This document shows positions 44,930 through 55,506 of a DNA stretch of 64,000 nt, piece after piece. Below the pieces are notes generated by a model. The model was not told the DNA's origin. It saw only the letters and a list, made by a program, of their open reading frames with translations, and searched no databases. The number at the start of each line of letters is the position of its first letter. Position 1 is the first letter of the stretch. The DNA lies in the NCBI GenBank assembly GCA_008704415.1, contig VXIS01000008.1, positions 1 to 64,000 of the forward strand, read 5' to 3'. Source of the stretch: Sphaerosporella brunnea (lineage: Eukaryota; Ascomycota; Pezizomycetes; Pezizales; Pyronemataceae). Both the position numbers and the translations under genes were made by a program.

Positions 44930-45573
44930 GCAGAACACGATCACGTACTAAGGTGAGGTCGAGGCTAGTATCGCAGAGCCGCTGTCAAAGATTAGCCGGG
45001 GGGGGGGGGGGGATGATTGAGGGAGAGAAGGCACTGACAAGCAATTTCGGAAAGTGTGCGGTTGTGACAAGAAGAGAAAAGGGAGCGAGGTGGGGGAAAA
45101 GCGTATTTGAGGTGCGCAGGGAAGTCGCGTGGGGAACGGAAGGCGCACAAAGCTAGGTTATAGCCCCAACGCACTTGTCATTGGCGCAGAACAAGATCGC
45201 GTGCTAAGCTGAGGTCTAGGTTTGTATTCTAGAGTCGCTGACAAAGATTAGCCGGGGGATGTGTCGTGTGGTTGTGACAAAAAGAGAAAAGGGAGCGAGG
45301 TGGGGGAAAAGCGTATTTAAGGTGCTCAGGGAAGTCGCATGGGGAGCGGAACGGGAGGCGCACAAACCAGGGTCATAGCCCTAACGCACCTGACGTTGGC
45401 GTAGAATAAGATCGCGTGCTCGCTGACGAAGATTAGCCGGGGGATGTGTCGTGTGGTGGTGACAAAAAGAGAAAAGGGAGCGAGGTGGGGGAAAAGCGTA
45501 TTCAAGGTGCTCAGGGAAGTCGCGTGGGGAACGGGAGGCGCACAAGCCAGGGTTATAGCCCTCACGCACCTGT
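44930..45573. repeat. Tandem array of three diverged units with a poly-G run
   Basis: Units start at about 44930, 45180 and 45393, each with CATTGGCGCAGAACAmGATC, AAGATTAGCCGGGGG, AAAAGGGAGCGAGGTGGGGG and AAAAGCGTATT in the same order; a partial fourth starts near 45574. Unit lengths are roughly 250, 213 and 181 bp, changing by internal deletion. The first unit has a run of 15 G at 44998-45012. On the minus strand each unit encodes a frame with RSPRDFPAHLKYAFPPPRSL, so the array may derive from duplicated exons. Confidence 0.8.
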
Positions 45574-45722
45574 CATTGGCACACGACAAGATCCAGACCA
45601 CACATTCTGACTCCAACATCAGGACGAGGAAATCCGGCTCCGACGACCACGAAGACGACCACGGAAACGAGGCAATCCGACAAGTGTGGAGCGGGTCCCA
45701 ACCCTCCCGCTCATCCTAGCTC

Positions 45723-46346
45723 CAATCCAACCCTAAGCCTTTTTTTTGTTCCACACTCCGGCGGGCAAGCGTAAGCAGGCCACTTACAGCAAGCGCAGCA
45801 CCGGCAAAATGCAGGTGCAACTGCCATAATTCAATGAGACTCCTCGCGTCTTGTAGGCAGTTTTTTGTTCTGGTACAATTCTCATATGCCTCAGTTTTAA
45901 TGGTCAAATTCCTTGATACCACAATTGTGCATGTTAATCAAAATTTCCACGCTTTTAACGGGTGATGTTCTGAGATCACTCGCGCCCCCACCCGACGAAT
46001 CATTATACCTCAGTCCGAAAAACCCCCGCCCGGCGTGTCTGGTCTTCGTAATCCTGCCACTAGAGCCGCGCCGTAGAGCGCCTCGTGGTCTTTGTAGAGG
46101 GGGCGAGCAGGGCGCTTCAGCTGGCGTGGGTGGGCGTTGCTGCTGCTCGCACGTTTTTTGGAGGTGGTAGGCATCACCGTGGGTGCGTCTTCCATCTGGT
46201 CTGTGTGTGATGTGGGGGAGGAGCCTAAACGCAAAAGAGGGGCTAGAAGGATAGCGGGTGCAAGTGTGCCGTGTACTATGGTGCAAGGCGCTTTGAACCG
46301 ACACTTTCGGGGTTTTGGGGTGGCTACTGTGGGCTGCGTCTTTGTA
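45723..46346. other. No gene recognised
   Basis: Minus-strand frames over 45897-46387 are open but low in complexity and overlap in several phases; no domain or splice chain was found. Confidence 0.35.
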
Positions 46347-46545
46347 CTAGTGAACAGCGGTGTGGTGACCACACGGCGTGGAGTCATCAGTACAGCGCCA
46401 CTTAATGTAAAGTCATATGTACGTTGCAGTCAGGGCGTATGTGTGAAACACGGCGCAGTAAAGTAATGAGAGGGGGTAGTGGGTGAAAGTAGTAACGTAA
46501 AGAGAGGTAGTAGGTTGGGGTCGAGGAGGCAAGACCGTCTCATTT
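46347..46545 (+). repeat. Dispersed repeat R1, copy 2 (lacks the MITE)
   Basis: Matches the minus strand of 1-337 from CTAGTGAACAGC onwards. At about 46430-46440 the sequence runs GTCAGGGCGTATGTGTG without the 117-bp insertion seen in copy 1, so it records the pre-insertion state. The match continues to GGCAAGACCGTCTCATTTC. Confidence 0.72.
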
Positions 46546-46599
46546 CACCGTGAGCACCGGCACGGATAAATACAATTCCATTCCATTACACGACTATCG

Positions 46600-46745
46600 A
46601 CAAATCTAGCACTGTGGACAGCAGCGTGGCCGCTCCACAGCATTGTCGCTGAAGCTCCGCCACGGCTCCACTCCAGAATAGTAGAGCTGGACAGTCGCTC
46701 CGCAGTGTCGTGGCTGAAGCTCCTCCACGCCTCCGCTCCATATTA
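46600..46745. repeat. Degenerate duplicated GGAGC/GCTCC-rich segment
   Basis: Two successive stretches share GCTGAAGCTCCnCCACG.CTCC.CTCCA (about 46650 and 46712). GCTCCGC/GTGGAG motifs recall terminal regions of hAT MITEs but no ends or duplications were identified. Confidence 0.4.
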
Positions 46746-46780
46746 GGGTTGCGCCACCGCGTTGAGTTGAGCCTCCGCAT

Positions 46781-46808
46781 AGAAGATAGAAGATAGAAGA
46801 TAGAAGAT
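46781..46808. repeat. Heptanucleotide microsatellite (AGAAGAT)4
   Basis: Four perfect tandem AGAAGAT units directly before the MITE fragment. Confidence 0.95.
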
Positions 46809-46809
46809 T

Positions 46810-46970
46810 TCAAAGTCGTGAATTGGTACAGAGTGATAACCAGTGAAGCAACAATGATGTCCATTCTGCACACCCGCGCCAGCATGCAGCCAACAGCCAG
46901 CCAGCCGGGCTGCACGTTCAACGGCTGGGCTTGGTTTTTGAACAGCCCAACTCAGCCGTTATCAAGATAG
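46810..46970. mobile_element. Truncated hAT MITE of the CAGTGTTCTCA family
   Basis: AGTCGTGAATTGGTACAGA and AACAATGATGTCCATTC followed by CAGCCAGCCAGCCGGGC match the right half of the MITE at 26582. The usual TTGAGAACACTG terminus is absent; the match fades after CAGCCCAACTCAGCCGTTATCAAG. The left half is replaced by the microsatellite. Confidence 0.65.
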
Positions 46971-47013
46971 CCACATAGGCTCCAGGTAAGCTGAAAGCAA
47001 TCCATCTCGGCTA

Positions 47014-47904
47014 GGTGTTGCGCTGACAAACGAACAGGTCCACCACATGTACCGGTGCGCCAATCATACAAAGTACTCGAAGGCGCCCATGTCGCCTGCC
47101 GGTGTGCGCTTCAGGTGCATACCCGCAACCGAACCTGCCAACCACCAACAACTCTCTGCGAAACGGTTCACCATTGCAGCACTCATGAGCCGTCAGCTGT
47201 CCCCAATATCCGCCCTTTGCACCACCCCCGGTAATCGTCCAAGCTGGCATCACCGGCCAGGACTCACGAGACTGCACGCCGTCCCCAGACACGCATTAGT
47301 CCAGCTGCCGAGCGAACTGCATCTGAGCATTGCTCCCTACCTCCCAGACGGCGACTTCGCCATGTCAATTGCCCTGGCCACCGGGCTGATGTCAAGGAAT
47401 TTTGTGCTCCCCTGGTATCTGCCCGCAACGGACGATGCCAAGCAACGACTGCTGAGCGAAGCATTCATCATTGAGCTACCTCAGCGCATTGTTCTGTCGA
47501 TGCTTGGCATCATTGGAATACCGCCGCCAGTCTTCTATGCGGCAGCGAGAGAATACAAGGAGGTAGAGCTGTGCACGGAGCGACGGGTCGGGGCGCCGGC
47601 GGGCGGGGCGCGACGAGGTAGGCCGGGGCAGGTGCCCCGGGGTGGGACGGGGAGCACCTGGGCGCGAGGGGGTGACCGGGGTTGGGCGGGCTCATCGGGG
47701 TGTGACGGGGTATCGCCGCGGCGGCGTGTATGTGGAGCATTGGGCTGGCCGGGGTTCCGACGGGGTGGCCGGCGCAGCGACGGGGTGGCTGGGGTATTCA
47801 CGGGGCGGCCGGGGCGCGGCGGCGTGGATCGGGGTACGTCGAGGCGGTCGCCGCCCCGTGCCCCGTCGGTGGGCGCCGACCCGTGCACAGCACTACACGC
47901 TTAG
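47014..47904 (+). CDS. Shared-module gene, copy 2 (LTNEQVHH family), 3' half GC-rich
   Basis: After an intron-like TCTCGGCTAG at 47005-47014 a frame runs LGVALTNEQVHHMYRCANHT and stays open to 47904 (ATG at 47047). The first 20 residues match the loci at about 4.2 kb (minus) and 62.6 kb. Then follow SELHLSIAPYLPDGDFAMSI and a LPQRIVLSMLGIIGIPPPVF segment with globular character. After about residue 175 the translation becomes a Gly/Arg-rich run from the G-clustered DNA at 47580-47890, probably not original coding. Function unknown. The upstream part of the gene seems lost, with a MITE fragment there instead. Confidence 0.4.
   Translation, partial: GVALTNEQVHHMYRCANHTKYSKAPMSPAGVRFRCIPATEPANHQQLSAKRFTIAALMSRQLSPISALCTTPGNRPSWHHRPGLTRLHAVPRHALVQLPSELHLSIAPYLPDGDFAMSIALATGLMSRNFVLPWYLPATDDAKQRLLSEAFIIELPQRIVLSMLGIIGIPPPVFYAAAREYKEVELCTERRVGAPAGGARRGRPGQVPRGGTGSTWARGGDRGWAGSSGCDGVSPRRRVCGALGWPGFRRGGRRSDGVAGVFTGRPGRGGVDRGTSRRSPPRAPSVGADPCTALHA
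47580..47890. repeat. G-cluster-rich tract with CGACGGGGTGGC repeats
   Basis: About 310 bp dominated by GGGG clusters and imperfect repeats of CGACGGGGTGGCCGG. It stands out from its flanks and could form G-quadruplexes on the plus strand. Coding in three frames is open here by composition only. Confidence 0.65.
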
Positions 47905-48393
47905 CACGAGGCGATGGAACGGCCGCTTGAATTGTATCGCAACCACGTTTCCCTCCACCGGAAAAAGCGACGGGTGGTATCTGCAAGCATCCTGATAATG
48001 GCGAGGCGTTATCACCAACACCCTTCCAACATGCTCTCGGGCTACCTTCACCCCGGACGGTCGGAAGAACGTCTTCTTCGCACTTCGCAGCTTCTCGACC
48101 AATATCCAGTCGTCGAGATGCAACGAGAACGGCGTCGGGGCGGACGCATCCGGGTGGGCTGAAGCTGTTATTACAACGAGGCGGACAAGTGTAAGTGTTT
48201 GCTGTGCCAGAGGCACAGGGACGGACCTGGCCGTATCTACTGGCCGATTGTCCGCGTGTTGGAGGAGAGGAGGTTGGGGGTTTTTAGGGCATGAAGGGGA
48301 TCGGAAATGCTTTACCATTTTGTTTCTTTTTTGCGGCTTCCTGCGTTTTCGGCATTTATTCAAAGATCTGTGTACTCCAGCGAACAGCCACAA
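47893..48393 (-). CDS. Hypothetical minus-strand ORF, 166 codons
   Basis: The last 90 codons look globular: FSLHLDDWILVEKLRSAKKT, then KVAREHVGRVLVITPRHYQD and NVVAIQFKRPFHRLVLSV. A TAACAG acceptor-like site near 48170 could start this exon. No known family could be matched with confidence. It ends where the G-rich tract begins. Confidence 0.32.
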   Translation of the reverse strand: MWLFAGVHRSLNKCRKRRKPQKRNKMVKHFRSPSCPKNPQPPLLQHADNRPVDTARSVPVPLAQQTLTLVRLVVITASAHPDASAPTPFSLHLDDWILVEKLRSAKKTFFRPSGVKVAREHVGRVLVITPRHYQDACRYHPSLFPVEGNVVAIQFKRPFHRLVLSV

Positions 48394-50109
48394 TATTGCG
48401 TACAGGTTGTCGGAGGGTGGAGTTGGCCGTTCGCAGAGGTCCTCGGAGAACTACCTTCGATGCAGGTAATATGGTGACTATTAAAGCAACGTGCAACATA
48501 CGTTAAGAGAACGACGAGTAGTAAGCGGACCCGGCTAACAACGCACTCCGTCAGTGACGGCGGCGGCACTGGGAAGGATTTCAATTAAATCGCAATTCGA
48601 TTGCATTCACACTACGACCAAGCTGCTAGGAATTCGGTACTTCGAGGGGAGTTTTTTGCTTTGCTTTTCTTTTCGTTCCTCTTCACTCAACCTTCGTGTT
48701 GAGTTCTGCATACATCTGTTGCGGTTTTGAATGTTGGACCCCTCTCGGATCTCGTCGTGACTCCTGTTCAGTGTCCTCGTTTTGAGTTCTTTGTTCTCTC
48801 ATTCAGATAATTCTGATGAATCCGATGATTCCGAAGATTCGCACGATTGTGATGATTCCGATGAGCGTGGTGCAAACACTCAGTGTTCCGGTCGGCCGCG
48901 TATTGAAAGACACACTGGGTTGCCCGGTCGCAAGGCTTTGGCAACGGGCCCACATCATGACCGCAGCAAATGGCGTTTGCCTGCGGCCACACCGACAGCC
49001 ACAAAAGATGAGGATTGTACACCACTGGAGACCGGGCTGTTCCAATGCGAAAAACTGACTGTAACCTAGTGTCTGTAGCCGAAATATACCATGCCACCGA
49101 AGCGCCATGTCAACAGAGGTTTGTCCCAGAACAACAACACCCGCAGTGCGGCGGGTAAGTACAGGTTTACATCGTCTCGCGATGAAAAGAACACTGGTAC
49201 GAAGACGGAAAGGGAGGGCTCGCAATACGTATCACACGGTCTCCGCGGTCATGAGGATCACTCACTACACATGGGACTCGATAGGCGCTCCCAGTTTTGG
49301 CCCCGAAATATGGGTCACCATGAAGCCTTTCACTGTCATCAGTCAATGTTCGCTATAGCAATCACTCAAATCTCTTGAGCTTGTTAAAAGTAGAATATGC
49401 CCGAGTCAAGCGCCACGTCGAACGCCGGCCATTGAAATTATGGCAGCCTCTTGCTTCATGAGGAAACATGATCATCAACGTGTCGTACTTTCCTCAAAGC
49501 ACATTAGGCTTTGCTGGGATGTCCTCAGACACCGCCCAGTAGAATCGTGCGCGGTGTCACTCAATATCGAACTCGACCGCGTTTCTGGATGGTCCAGGCA
49601 CGCTGCCATCGCCCCGGAGATCGATCAACTGCAATTGAGTGCATTGAGGGGAGGTGCCAATGAGCGTGAAGTGGCGACGGCGATAGGTGGTCGTGGGAGC
49701 TCGGGTTACATCTCCCATTCCCCGGAACATCACTCAAAGCGGAGAAATAGTGGTGCATTTTCCCCTCGAGTGGCAGAATTCAGGGTTTCGCAGAAACAGT
49801 CAATCAATAATAGGTTATCTCGTGCTTTCAATGCTTCCCCTGCTTGCTGTTCGCAATCAACCTCCCTTGTGTGATCAGTGCGGTCTAGGTCAGCCAGACT
49901 CTTTCTAAAAGCGGTGACGGTCAAGGTAGGTGGTTAACTTTTACCACAAGGCTCCACAACGTCTCCTTCTTCCCGAAGCCGGGAAGCCCTGACACCCCGT
50001 GCGTCCGGTGCAATTGTTTGGCCACTTGCCTAGGAGGTGCCATTAAGTAAAGCAAAATAGCACTCGCCGGGAATTGCTGTTGAAGTACAGCAGAGAGAAG
50101 GCTATTGAG
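48394..50109. other. Weakly coding interval
   Basis: At 48806 an acceptor-like TTCTCTCATTCAG precedes a Ser/Asp-rich frame (NSDESDDSEDSHDCDDSDER) open to 49069. At 49091 an ATG starts MPPKRHVNRGLSQNNNTRS followed by a GTAAGTACAG donor at 49157, but no second exon could be fixed. These may be exons of one gene; evidence is too thin to draw a model. Confidence 0.3.
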
Positions 50110-50647
50110 ATGGATCCCCGTTTGCCCGATCAGTTGACGGCGGTTCATAACCCACCGCCAAACACGACGGCGTGTGACACGGAGATGCTGGACGTGGGCG
50201 CTGACCCCCCTCCGCCCCCCACCCCCTCCCCGCCGATATCGAAGGACTTTAGGTCGGCACTTCACTGCCCTCAACGAAGGATACGATGCCAGCTTGGCGA
50301 GTTTTGTTACAATCGTACTTGAGCTGAAAGGTACGGTCGAAAAGCTCTTTGCTCAGAACAGTGAGCTTCTGGTTCGGCTCATGGGGCTCGAAGCTAAAAG
50401 CCGTCGGACCATGCCGGTATCAGACGGGGCGACCCAGACATCGAAGCATGCCGGCTCGAGCGACGCACTGGTCTCATTACGCCCAAAACCCGACACGCGA
50501 AATGCACCAGCCCCCACAGCGCCCGCAATGAGGCTGAGGCGAAACAGGGGTGGAACAAGGTCGAGAGACAGAAGCGCAGGTGCCCCACGGACACAGTCTA
50601 CTGGGAAGAGCGTCCCAACCTGGGCACAACTGGCCTGTCTGTTTTAA
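50110..50647 (+). pseudogene. LINE ORF1-like N-terminal fragment
   Basis: ATG 50110 (MDPRLPDQLTAVHNPPPN) runs in one frame to about 50255, with a Pro-rich stretch, then shifts frame into LNEGYDASLASFVTIVLELK, a leucine-rich helical segment, a basic Ser/Pro/Arg linker and PTWAQLACLF before a stop. This order (acidic start, coiled coil, Pro/Ser linker, TWAQ box) is that of N-terminal ORF1 proteins of fungal Tad1-type LINEs and resembles the ORF at 56.5-56.9 kb. One frameshift, and truncation after the linker. Confidence 0.45.
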
Positions 50648-51696
50648 ATTCTACATCGGAGGAGGAGCGGCCATCGCCAAGTCATACACGACGCTCAAAC
50701 CCTGTGGGGGCAGAAAGAAGAAGCGGGAGGGGAAGGAGAATGTGATGGGGAGGGAGCAGCGGGCTCCACACGTGCGGAGTTCAAGAGGGGGTAAAACACA
50801 GTCCTGTCTGTATAGGTTTTGCGGTTTCCTTGATTTTATTTCCTTCGCAGGAGCAGGCCCCACAGTAGGAGACCGAACTGAGGGGTAGCGATGATTCTGT
50901 TTATCTATATGTCATGACCGCAACCGTCCCAATACATTATGATTGAAACAACAACAAACTCAGGAGTGAAGGCATGGTTGATACTGTCCCGGTGTGAGAC
51001 CGATTGTAGGATAGCACCTCATCAGTGGGCTTCATTGGAAAACATTTTAAACACCGCTAGAAGCAACGGCTTCTTCCCCAACCACAGATAACGGGCTCCA
51101 GTTTAGTAGGTGACAGAACGATTGCAACCGCCGCCCGTAAAAGTAGTTGCCTCGGTTCTGAGAGTCACAAAACCGACGCGCGTCCATTCAAACGCCGTTT
51201 GGCACCTACCTGAGCGAAATGACGCCCACATCGATAGAAGAGCCCCGGGTCAGGGGCGAATGCACCAAACAAGTGGAACGGTAGCGTCCCCCGGTCTGGA
51301 TAGCTGCCGTCCATGACCATGAATTGAGGACGACCGACAGAGAACTGGATTTGCATCCATTCGCAATCATCTCAACGTGTTCGAGTCCGAAGATCAATCA
51401 CTGCTCCGTCCTTGATTATTTAAGGGATGGCGTCTGCTACACGGCTGTGCAAAACCAGGAGTCCAGAAGCAAATGCCAGAATAGTCAGGACTGTGGTCCT
51501 CTCTTTGAAGGCTCATAGGAGGGACAACGATGGAGTGACAGCAATCGCTTTGGAATAGACAGGTAGGTTTTAGGAGCACATTTGAACACAGGCGTGGAAC
51601 AATTATGATGTAATACTCACTGAAGTTCCCACTACCGCCGGCTCCAACGGAGCCATTATAACCAAGTAACATTTGCTTTAATTAACAGCTCAAACA
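50648..51696. other. No gene recognised
   Basis: Short ORFs only, with no domain or repeat structure. Confidence 0.4.
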
Positions 51697-52965
51697 TCAT
51701 GCACCTCGGATGATTCCTGCCCCCCTTCGCGCATGCGCAATCGCACCCTGCTGCAACCTGCTACCCCTTCCGGAATAACGAACCCCGCATTCTTGCAGCG
51801 GCGAGGCTTTCTTCCCCTTGCCGCATGAACGCATGATCACCATCTCGCATTTGTGTTCGTTGTCTTCGGGAGCATATTGAAAGACTGTCTGGAGGCCATT
51901 CAACAGACTTCAAAGACAGCAACCAGGTCTTTCCTATGCCCGGGTGCCCAGTGATGACGGCCGCCCTGTCGAGAACGTTACATCGCTGGTTGTTGCTGGA
52001 TTGGGAGTCGGCGTTCGGTTAAGAACCGGTACGCCTGCCCCCAGGCGCCCGTAAGAGCATGTTGTTGGTGGCGCATGGCAACAGACCGCCATCGATGCTC
52101 GATGACTGCATGCGCTCAAACAAAGTTCGCAGATCGAGATGGGATCATTGCATCCGGGTTGTGGTATCAGTCCCGCCGCTTGTCGGCACGGATATGTTTC
52201 GAGTCCACATGATTGCTCTGCGGACCTCAGACTTTGTCCACAGCAGCGAGTGAAGTGCTGAGCCGATGCCTTTTCCAAATGAATAGTCGCCATGCAGCAG
52301 ATATTGTTCCGAGTCGTAGGCTGTCGGGCGGTGGCGTCTCTGTCGCAACGTTAAGATTGGACATCAAGCATTCTCCTGCAGAACAAACCTTCGCGTGCCT
52401 GGCGGGCGCCGTTGTACTGCGATTCGCCACGTTGGCGAATATCGCCGGGTAAGCAATTCAGCTTAAGGCCCTTGGTGGAGTCGGTAATCATGCAGTCGTA
52501 CAAGGCCAGGCGATTGCTTCCGCCGAGGCGGAGAAATCCCTCTGCATCAAGATGAGATTGCTGGAAGTAGTCTCCCATTCTCGCCGTCCATTTCCATCGG
52601 TCCATCAAGGAGTGAGAAGGTTTACAAGCCCATTACTCGAGCACTTCAGCGTTGGGTAGAGTCGGAGGTGCAAGAAGCACCTCGGGAGGCGGCCACCGGT
52701 TGTTGATCGAGATGAAAGGGGTTGAAGCTGTGACGGAAACGCTCAGCAAACAGGAGGGGTGAGGTGAAATGGCGATGTCATCGTCTCCTGAGGTTTGCCA
52801 CTTGGCCATTGTTTGGCTTGCCGGCTGTAGAACAGCAGGCTTCGAGGCACTTGCTTCACTGCACGGCACTCGGTCAAATGCAGTTAGGAAGGCAGTTGGG
52901 TGCCGCCCTTCAAAAGCCGGGTGAGGGCGAACAGTGTCAGGCAACCAAAATAAGGCTTCGATCAT
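51697..52965 (-). pseudogene. Broken P-loop NTPase gene, RHS/STAND-like
   Basis: From 52965 an N-terminal segment (MIEALFWLPDTVRPHPAFEG) ends at EVLE just before a GTAATG that could be a donor. A second frame reads MDRWKWTARMGDYFQQSHLD, LRLGGSNRLALYDCMITDS and LNCLPGDIRQRGESQYNGAR. After further frame changes AVITGHPGIGKTWLLSLKSV appears, with a textbook Walker A GHPGIGKT at 51949-51926, then RQTVFQYAPEDNEHKCEMVI in another frame. This layout (helical N-terminus, GxPGIGKT, short strand with FQY) resembles the retrotransposon hot spot-like ATPases expanded in mushroom genomes. Several frame changes mean it is not functional as read. The family call is tentative. Confidence 0.42.
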
Positions 52966-55506
52966 ACTATTCTTTACATCGCGCTGACGTTCATCGATCG
53001 GGAGCTTGGACTATGCGTGGGCAGTCTGGATACTACAGTGGCGCTTATTCAACGAAGTAGGTTCATCGCGGGTGACATGAATCGCATCATATGTTACATA
53101 TGCCGCTCTTGACTGGCCGTCTGCTCATCCAAAACCGTGGGGTTAGGCTTGGAGTGTGCTTTGTTCCAGGCTCCTGCGGCAGGGCTCTGGCCGCGTCCGA
53201 CCAGTCAAGCTCCCGAAAGCCTTAAGGATATATTCCTTCGCTAGCCACGCCAAAGCCGTAGCGGTTTCCGGCTGAGCCAAGGCAACACCTGGCTATTTAG
53301 TGAAAATGCGAATCCCGACAGGGACATGTAAAGTATCTAGCACACTCAGATTCATTCTCTTGTATTTGGGTATAGGTTGTTGGATCGGCCTTTCCCGTTT
53401 TCCGCTCAGTGTCTCACCGGAAGCCTCAATCGCATCGTCGTACTCGTGAGCAGTAACGGCTGGGTGCTTTGCGTCCTCCACAGTACCACCACTAGGTGCG
53501 CGGTTGATGCATCCTGTACTGCCGATTTGATGGTTTAAGTTATTGGCGGCTTCGTGCATAGCACGCAAGCCTTTGAGCAGGATTCTCTCTTTGTTCCGCT
53601 GTTTCTTGTCACGTTAAATAGCCCACCCAAAATATCTGACTTCCGAGATCATCAGCAGCCAAATCCTGATGCTGGGCGTATGAATTTGCCGCCGTCTGCT
53701 GCTGCACATGCGTCACTGTGTCGGGCTATTGCCGCCTGCTACTGACGCTTCCTGGTTCGGGTGGCCCACGGGTTCTCGAGGTGCTCGTTTATAGTGGAGT
53801 CACCCATTCTTGTGCTGTAGTCGTTTGTGGTCGCCAATCGCAGACCGGCTCTCACGACATCGCGAGATGCGCGGCAAATGTAGGGTGGTTGCTGATAAAA
53901 GCGCTGCGACTAGGTTGAATTGCGAAAAATGTTTTGTGTAATTTAGCCGGAGAGAGGTATCCATCATACGTACGCCCTACACCGAACGGCATGGATTTCA
54001 GGCTTCTTGTAGCAGTTGCTGGGCTAATCGTTCTCCAGTTACTTCCGTTAATGCACTGGCAGGGTTTGGATGTCCGGCCTTTCCAGCCTCCCAAGACTAT
54101 TGGATTTGACGAGTGCAAGATCAGTCTCAGCCAGGCGGCAGCAAAGAGTTCCACTAGGGGGGAGTCCCAGATCGCTCTACCTGTAAGCCGCCATGGTGTT
54201 TGGGCTGATGCCGTGGCCTTTCCACCAAACTCAGATGCTCGGATGAGGTCAACTAGGATTCTGGAAATTTCAGTTTTCTTTGAGACAGAACCGAGATTGG
54301 GTTGTCTAGATTCAGGAGGAGTGGAATAGGGAGCAGGGCACTTTATGGGTTAAGGATCGAGCGACAGTCAGATGGTACGCACTAGAATTCGGTAGGCTGG
54401 CATGCCCCCAGTACCGCTCACTATGCCGGCAGGCCAGACCGTAGGTGAAAGGACGTCTCATCGGTGGAGGATGGCGTATATATACGAATCTTTCCAAAGC
54501 AGCTCACCGTGAGGGCGACCAGTTAGATCGCTCGCCCGTCGACATCATCCCACTCGACAATGACCACGAAGGAGACCCATCTGGCGGAAACGCTCGTCGA
54601 CCGCTACGACAAGATCTCGCCGCAGCTGGCTCCGATTCTTACCGGTTAACCAGACGGACAAAGCTTGCATATCTGGCTGCGTAGTTTCGCTGCTTACTTA
54701 CGGCGATGGACCTGCATCACATACCAAGGTGGTTTCGGTATCAGGAAATTTACTCTCCTGTTTTTGTTGTGCCTGTCGTGTTCGTGACGTGTCATGATGT
54801 GTATCACATTGAAAGAAAATCCAATCCAGCTCACACAGCTCCGGGTAAGTCCAGGGTATCGGTCGACTATCACACAGTATTGAATCACAACACGCAAAAT
54901 ATAATCACCGGCCGCGCGGATACGTCAGGCACTCGCAAGACACTGCAGCGCGCCCAACCGTTGCAATGTCGCAGCAACAATCCCCGTGGCGCGAAGTCAA
55001 TGAAACCTGAAGCTTCGCATCGCTGACTCGAGGCGGTAACATCAGCCGGAATCGTAGCAAATGGCAGACTCTTGCGTCCTGACCTATCAAGGCGAGCTAA
55101 CTGGCGTGATCTGTTTTCAAACCGAGACATCTCGTGTGAAGAGGGTGTAAATTGGGACACGTAGACATTCAGGCCGCATGTCAACCTCTTGAGGAGCAGG
55201 AGCATGGACGGTAATGCATTGAGTCATTCCCTTGCGCTCCTTCGGGCGCTCTACGCCAATCCAATAGCGGCCGTTCGAGTGCGGCTATGTCATATCGGAA
55301 GGCTAGTTCACTGTTCAGGTTTACCGATACCTCCACCGACTCACGGATTGCAAATCCGGCTACTGCGGGGATGCGTACCGCTTATTTGGTAATGCGGACG
55401 CATGCCCTCGTGGGTAGCTAACTTCTGGTAGTGAGGCGGCAGGAGGAGGAGCGGCATTCCGCCAGGTCTAAGCTCAACCAGCAATGGGGCTGACCGACGG
55501 AATGGA
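52966..55506. other. No gene recognised
   Basis: Short ORFs on both strands; 53934-54329 (plus, 131 codons) begins with a hydrophobic run LLVAVAGLIVLQLLPL that could be a signal anchor but has no other support. Confidence 0.35.
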
